Assembly: GCA_003140275.1 (NCBI GenBank)
Contig: PLJQ01000151.1
Location: 2,035-11,395 of the forward strand
Direction of reading: 5' to 3'
DNA from: Limisphaerales bacterium
GTDB lineage: Bacteria > Verrucomicrobiota > Verrucomicrobiia > Limisphaerales > PALSA-1396
DNA: 9,361 bases
Shown here piece by piece: positions 5,276 to 9,361 of the stretch. The notes below the pieces were generated by a model. That model saw only the letters and a list, made by a program, of their open reading frames with translations. It had not been told where the DNA came from and did no database searches. Within the stretch, counting starts at the first letter, position 1; each line of letters opens with the position of its first letter. The position numbers were made by a program, and so were the translations under genes.

Positions 5276-6519
5276 GCGAAATTGGATTCTTCATCAATCG
5301 CTGTGAAACGTGTGGCGGCGGAATAGAATTCCCCGCAAATGGCATTGGCGAACAGATACCATGTCCGCATTGCCAGCGACTGGTAACATTAAGATTTCCC
5401 GCAGATTCTGACTCAAATCCAACCAATCAACTCAGTCAGTTTCTAACAGCTTCAGCATTCCCCAACAATCGAGAGGAACTCCGTTTATTGAGTAAATTTG
5501 TTTCTCCAACCGAAATGGGAAATCTGTCTCCATTAGAATATTGGAAAACCATTCTTAACAATCCGCTTGATGTTGTGGATCATTTCTTGAACAAAGGGTT
5601 TCTCCAAGATGCCAATTCAGATGTGGCCGAACTTTTACAGTGCTCAATATCTAGTGCGGACTTGAAAGTTTTGGCCAAAGAACGGGGCATCGCACATTCG
5701 GGCTCAAAGCAAACCGTGGCAGAACGCTTGGTAAAAGCTGACTCGTCAGGAATGTTGCAACTTTTTCGAGGGAAACAATTCCTGAAATGTTCAAAAAAAG
5801 CCGGTATTCTGGTCGATAAGTGGCAGGAGTCAGAAAAATACGCAGAGAGTCATGCCGAAAAAGCATGCAGTGAAGCACTCGCGCAACTGCGTTTTGAAGA
5901 TGCCACAGCATTGGCAAAAAATTATTTTTCAACAGGAGGGTTGCCACCACCGATTAAAACCAAGGACGTTGACGATGAAGTAAAACCCGAGCGTGCTTGG
6001 ATCGTGACGGCGACGGGTGAGTTGCCTAAAGATACGGACATTGAAGTTTACAGAGCAGAGGAAACAAAAGCTGCATCTGTAAATTTCCTAAACCTCATTT
6101 CCACGACAAATCTGCCGCGCCATGCGCATTTCAATCAGGATACAATGCGGGCAATACAAATCTCGGCTTCCATGATGCAACTTTGGGGAAGAAACAAACC
6201 GCCTCGGTGGTTACTAGAAAATGTTCCCGTTGGTGAATATGATTTGGAATTTGAAGCGAGAGTGCTTCTGTTCACCGTCCAGCATATCGTCAGCCTTCGA
6301 AGCATGAAACAAGCTGGATTTACCCAAGCTAAAATCTTGTCTTCAGAAGATCCGAATGTTTGCCATGTTTGTTCTTTAGACCATCAGAAGATATATCCGA
6401 TTGATTCATGCCCAGTCTTGCCCCACGAGAATTGCACCTGCGAAAGAGGATGTACGTGTTATGCCACAGCGAGTAACCCGGATGAAGATACAAATAAAAC
6501 CCACTCCCGTTCGCGCTAG
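5272..6519 (+). CDS. Zinc-ribbon / SAP-like protein with Cys-His C-terminal motif, function unknown
   Basis: A 415-residue protein I cannot name. Parts in order: an N-terminal zinc ribbon with CETC (11-14) and CPHC (31-34); a variable region; a SAP-like helix-extended-loop-helix at about 124-157 (ISSADLKVLAKERGI then SGSKQTVAERL), a fold often involved in DNA binding; a charged helical middle; and a C-terminal Cys/His cluster with CHVC (364-367), LD, KIYPID, then PHENCTC (384-390) and two more cysteines at 394 and 396. The spacing resembles the end of phage Mu F/SPP1 gp7-type head proteins (CxxC, LDGKxYP, HPNCRC). It overlaps the DUF2971 gene by ATGA and stops 9 bases before lpxB. Sampled lines are 43-47% GC, lower than the flanking genes. 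No signal peptide. DNA or nucleic acid binding is inferred from the ribbon and SAP only. Confidence 0.75.
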   Translation: MSEIGFFINRCETCGGGIEFPANGIGEQIPCPHCQRLVTLRFPADSDSNPTNQLSQFLTASAFPNNREELRLLSKFVSPTEMGNLSPLEYWKTILNNPLDVVDHFLNKGFLQDANSDVAELLQCSISSADLKVLAKERGIAHSGSKQTVAERLVKADSSGMLQLFRGKQFLKCSKKAGILVDKWQESEKYAESHAEKACSEALAQLRFEDATALAKNYFSTGGLPPPIKTKDVDDEVKPERAWIVTATGELPKDTDIEVYRAEETKAASVNFLNLISTTNLPRHAHFNQDTMRAIQISASMMQLWGRNKPPRWLLENVPVGEYDLEFEARVLLFTVQHIVSLRSMKQAGFTQAKILSSEDPNVCHVCSLDHQKIYPIDSCPVLPHENCTCERGCTCYATASNPDEDTNKTHSRSR

Positions 6520-6528
6520 GCTGATACC

Positions 6529-7752
6529 GTGAATCCAAAACAGTTCATGCTCATTGCCGGCGAGGCCAGCGGCGACCTGCTGGCAGCGGAGTTGGTGAGC
6601 GCGCTGAAGCAATCGCTGCAGGTACAGGCCATGCCGTTTCCGCCGGAGTTTTTCGGCGCGGGCGGACCCCAAATGGCGGCGGCTGGCGTGGAACTGGCCT
6701 TTGATCTCACCCAGCACTCGGTCATCGGAATATCGGACGTATTGAAAAAATACTGGGAGTTCAATCGGCTCTTAGGCCGACTTGTCCATCTCGCCATCGA
6801 GCGCAAACCGGACGTTATCATCTGCGTCGATTTCCAAGCCTTCAACCGCCATTTCATTCATGCGATCAGAAAATACGCCCGCGCTCGTCCTGGTCCGTTC
6901 AACAATTGGAATTCAAAAATCATTCAATATGTCTCGCCGCAAGTGTGGGCGTCGCGTCCGGGTCGTGCTTACCAACTCGCCGAAGATGTTGATTTACTCC
7001 TCAGCATTTTCCCGTTCGAAAAAGAGTGGTATGCCGGGCGCGTGCCCAAGCTGCGAGTGGAATTTATCGGGCATCCGATGGTGGAAAGGTTCGGGAAGTT
7101 CAAAGTCCGAAGTCCAAAGTCCAGCGACTCAGACGAAGCACCTACTGTTTTGCTCTTGCCTGGCAGCCGCAAGAGCGAATTGCAACGGCATTTGCCTGTG
7201 ATGATCGAGGCGGCACGGATTATTACGTCCCGTAACCAAACTAAATTCCGCATGATTTTACCGAACTTCGAGTTGTGCGCGATGGCGCAAGGAATGGCGG
7301 GAATAAATGTGAAACGTGAACTGGCTGAACCAGTTCTCGACTTGGACGTTCACCCGTTTATTAGATGCGGCGTTGGCGATGTTGCACAAGCGCTCACCGA
7401 AGCCGACGTCGCCGTTGCCTCCACGGGCACAGCCACGCTTGAATGTGCTCACTTCGGCGTGCCGACGGTGGCGATTTACAAAACATCGTGGAGCAACTAC
7501 TTCATCGCCAAGCAAATCGTCACGGTGAAATATCTCGCCATGCCCAATGTGCTGGCTAACGAAACAATTTATCCCGAATTGATCCAAGGCGCAGCGACGC
7601 CCGAAAACATCGCACGTGAAGCGCTCGACCTGTTGAATAACGTCGAACGCCGGCGCGTCGTGAAAACGAAACTGGAACAGGTAGTAAAATCGCTTGGCGA
7701 ACCGGGCGCAAGTCGGAGGGCGGCGCAGACGGTATTGAGTTTGCTGCGGTAG
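6529..7752 (+). CDS. lpxB: Lipid-A-disaccharide synthase LpxB
   Basis: A peripheral inner-membrane glycosyltransferase (GT19) that joins UDP-2,3-diacylglucosamine and lipid X to form the lipid A disaccharide. It has 407 residues, slightly above the usual 380 or so. Family motifs are AGEASGD (10-16), GAGGPQM (43-49), HSVIGISDVL (63-72), VDFQAFN (100-106, with Asp101 where the essential Asp of IDAPDFN lies), YVSPQVWASR (134-143), FIGHPMVER (179-187), LLPGSRKSE (209-217, Arg214) and STGTATLE (298-305). The GTG at 6529 gives the normal N-terminus; an ATG at 6547 is the alternative but would trim the first strand. AGG lies 8 bases upstream. It probably once followed the oxidoreductase directly, now separated by the DUF2971/SAP pair. 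Residues 190-199 (KFKVRSPKSS) are encoded by the 7-bp repeat array and fall in the linker between the two domains, so activity is probably kept. Confidence 0.96.
   Translation: MNPKQFMLIAGEASGDLLAAELVSALKQSLQVQAMPFPPEFFGAGGPQMAAAGVELAFDLTQHSVIGISDVLKKYWEFNRLLGRLVHLAIERKPDVIICVDFQAFNRHFIHAIRKYARARPGPFNNWNSKIIQYVSPQVWASRPGRAYQLAEDVDLLLSIFPFEKEWYAGRVPKLRVEFIGHPMVERFGKFKVRSPKSSDSDEAPTVLLLPGSRKSELQRHLPVMIEAARIITSRNQTKFRMILPNFELCAMAQGMAGINVKRELAEPVLDLDVHPFIRCGVGDVAQALTEADVAVASTGTATLECAHFGVPTVAIYKTSWSNYFIAKQIVTVKYLAMPNVLANETIYPELIQGAATPENIAREALDLLNNVERRRVVKTKLEQVVKSLGEPGASRRAAQTVLSLLR
7095..7122. repeat. Tandem 7-bp repeat inside lpxB, four units
   Basis: Four consecutive heptamers, GAAGTTC, AAAGTCC, GAAGTCC and AAAGTCC, with consensus RAAGTYC. 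They lie within the lpxB reading frame and encode most of KFKVRSPKSS at residues 190-199, between the two Rossmann-like domains. The units are clearly related to the array at 3223-3257. That array, read in plus frame, gives KFEIQSSKFKV, so the reading register is the same. Confidence 0.75.
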
Positions 7753-7839
7753 CGCACGCCCGAGGACCATACGACCTCAAACAAAGGGAAAAACAGTTTA
7801 TTTTTGGCGGCGCGTCGGCGATACTTGTCAGTCCTTAAA
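7753..7839 (+). promoter_or_regulatory. Intergenic spacer before the cytochrome-like gene
   Basis: An 87-base gap between the lpxB stop and the next ATG. The gap is long enough for a separate promoter. A weak candidate is TTTATT (7797-7802) and GATACT (7820-7825) at 17-base spacing, but the -35 match is poor. No Shine-Dalgarno lies before the ATG at 7840, and no T-tailed hairpin ends the lipid A operon here. Confidence 0.2.
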
Positions 7840-9361
7840 ATGAAGTCGTTTTTGCCAAAGCTGTTGATGGTTTTAATTGGTGCGACGTTTTGCGTGTCGT
7901 TGCCCGGCAGCGGGCGAGCCGCGTCGCCGGACACCGACGGGGTTGATTTTTTCGAACAGAAAATTCGCCCGTTGCTCGTTGACCACTGCTACAAATGCCA
8001 CAGCGCGGAGGGCGAAAAGGTCAAGGGTGGTTTGTTGCTCGACACACGCGAAGCCCTGCTCAAAGGCGGCGATACCGGACCGGCCATCGTGCCGGGCGAC
8101 CTGGAAAAAAGTCTCCTGGTCAAGGCGGTCCGTTACATGGACAAGGATTTGCAGATGCCCCCCAAGAACAAAAAACTTTCCGCCGAACAAATCGCCGACC
8201 TCGAAGCGTGGGTGAAAATGGGGGCGCCCGATCCGCGCACTGGAAAACCCTCAACCGTCGACGCTCACCTCTCAACCAAACAGCACTGGGCCTTTCAGCC
8301 GGTCAAGCGCCCGGTCGTTCCAGCGGTAAAGAATTCGCGTTGGGTACAGACGCCGGTCGATAATTTTGTACTCGCCAAATTGGAGGTCAAAAAAATGTTG
8401 CCGTCACGACAGACGGACAAACGCAGCTTGATTCGGCGGGCCACGTTCGATTTGACCGGTTTGCCGCCCACGCCGCAACAAGTGGAAACATTCATCGCCG
8501 ACAAGACACCGGAAGCATTCGCCGGCGTGGTTGATCGCCTGCTGGCGTCGCCGCAATACGGCGAACGTTGGGGACGGCACTGGCTCGATGTCGCGCGTTA
8601 TGCCGACACCAAAGGTTATCTGGCCGGCGATGAGGAACGGCGCTTTGCCTATTCGTACACCTATCGCGATTATGTCATCCGTGCTTTCAATGAAGACCTG
8701 CCCTACGACCAGTTTCTCATTCAGCAAATTGCCGCCGACCAACTTGATCTCGGCGAAGACAAACGTTCGCTGGCGGCGCTCGGCTTCCTGACGTTGGGCC
8801 GGCGCTTTCTCAACAACCAGCCAGACATCATCGATGATCGCATCGACGTCTTGATGCGCGGCACAATGGCATTGACCGTGGCGTGCGCGCGTTGTCACGA
8901 TCACAAATTCGATCCGATACCGACCAAGGATTACTATTCACTCTACGGAGTTTTCGCCAGCTCGTCCGAGCCGGCTGAAAAACCGTTGCTGGGCAAAAAC
9001 GCCCAACCGCCAGCCTACAACGAATATCTAGCCGAGAGGAAGAAACGCGAAGACGAATTGCACAATTTCCGGGAAACCGCCGCGGCCAAAGCCCGCTCAC
9101 AACTTCGGCAACGCACCAGTGATTATCTTCTGGCGGCTCACGAAACGCAGCGCCTGACCGATAAATCGAAGGCCGAAGGTTTGGCGCGAGAACACAAGTT
9201 GGATCCGAGTGTGGTGCAACATTGGGTCGGCAGCCTGGAAAAGTGGAGCAAGCAGCACGATCCGATCTTTGCGCCATGGTTTGCTTTCGCCGCGCTGCCG
9301 GAAAATGAATTTCCCGCGCGCGCCAAAGAATTGGCCGCTCAGTTCGCCGTCAATCAGGACG
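7840..9361 (+). CDS. PSCyt1-PSCyt2 (DUF1549) cytochrome-type protein, 3' end outside the window
   Basis: The first 507 codons of a long gene cut by the right edge. Residues 1-27 look like a signal peptide (MKSFLPKLLM, hydrophobic core, then GRAAS), so the protein is exported. A planctomycete cytochrome c domain (PSCyt1) spans about 35-130 with the haem-binding motif CYKCH at 50-54 and a possible axial methionine in MPPKNKKLS (106-114). PSCyt2/DUF1549 follows at about 165-375: RRATFDLTGLPPTP, SPQYGERWGRHWLDVARYADT, LPYDQFL and a second CxxCH, CARCH, at 349-353. A charged, mostly helical linker runs from about 395 to the edge. The expected PSD1/DUF1553 domain would lie beyond it. Function is unknown; redox or polysaccharide-linked roles have been suggested for the family. 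This family is typical of Planctomycetes and Verrucomicrobiota, often paired with a DUF1501 gene. Confidence 0.93.
   Translation, partial: MKSFLPKLLMVLIGATFCVSLPGSGRAASPDTDGVDFFEQKIRPLLVDHCYKCHSAEGEKVKGGLLLDTREALLKGGDTGPAIVPGDLEKSLLVKAVRYMDKDLQMPPKNKKLSAEQIADLEAWVKMGAPDPRTGKPSTVDAHLSTKQHWAFQPVKRPVVPAVKNSRWVQTPVDNFVLAKLEVKKMLPSRQTDKRSLIRRATFDLTGLPPTPQQVETFIADKTPEAFAGVVDRLLASPQYGERWGRHWLDVARYADTKGYLAGDEERRFAYSYTYRDYVIRAFNEDLPYDQFLIQQIAADQLDLGEDKRSLAALGFLTLGRRFLNNQPDIIDDRIDVLMRGTMALTVACARCHDHKFDPIPTKDYYSLYGVFASSSEPAEKPLLGKNAQPPAYNEYLAERKKREDELHNFRETAAAKARSQLRQRTSDYLLAAHETQRLTDKSKAEGLAREHKLDPSVVQHWVGSLEKWSKQHDPIFAPWFAFAALPENEFPARAKELAAQFAVNQD

Noticed and set aside
4409..6528. Target-site duplications or inverted repeats bounding the DUF2971/SAP pair
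   Set aside because: I compared the short spacers on both sides and saw no convincing direct or inverted repeat; no transposase or recombinase is present.
3337..7833. Shared 10-mer CTTGTCAGTC upstream of the oxidoreductase (3337-3346) and of the cytochrome-like gene (7824-7833)
   Set aside because: Many 10-mer matches are expected by chance in 9 kb, the distances to the start codons differ, and no further similarity surrounds them.

Overview
The window reads as chromosomal DNA from a Gram-negative, lipid A-making bacterium of the Planctomycetes-Verrucomicrobia group, most likely Verrucomicrobiota. The strongest pointers are the gene running off the right edge, a PSCyt1/PSCyt2 cytochrome-type protein expanded mainly in those phyla, together with an LpxB gene, moderately high GC in the core genes, and short palindromic and heptameric repeats of a kind I associate with such genomes. 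The phylum call is inference; no rRNA or species marker is present.

Layout, left to right. A ThrH-type HAD phosphatase (206-811, +) lies behind an uncharacterised 205-base leader. A non-core stretch of about 780 bases follows (812-1588): a nested palindromic repeat (907-973), a possible 51-codon TTG-start ORF with a near-perfect Shine-Dalgarno (1013-1168), and a small membrane-anchored protein of unknown function (1165-1509). Next, on the minus strand, the two-gene glycerophospholipid operon plsY-gpsA (3210 down to 1589), whose genes overlap by ATGA. Divergent from it, after a 163-base spacer carrying five tandem 7-bp repeats, is a plus-strand lipid A operon: a Gfo/Idh/MocA oxidoreductase resembling UDP-GlcNAc 3-dehydrogenase (3374-4408) and lpxB (6529-7752). 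A lower-GC, translationally coupled pair is wedged between these two: a DUF2971 protein (4427-5275) and a zinc-ribbon/SAP-like protein with a Cys/His C-terminal motif (5272-6519). The window ends inside the PSCyt1-PSCyt2 gene (7840 to the edge).

How the genes work together. PlsY makes lysophosphatidic acid from the glycerol-3-phosphate that GpsA supplies. On the other side of the divergent promoter region, the oxidoreductase and LpxB act on UDP-sugar lipid A precursors. Both arms therefore serve envelope lipid synthesis. The DUF2971/SAP pair does not fit that pathway and is the best candidate here for an undescribed accessory module. The heptamer repeat occurs a second time inside lpxB, in the same reading frame, where it encodes part of the interdomain linker.
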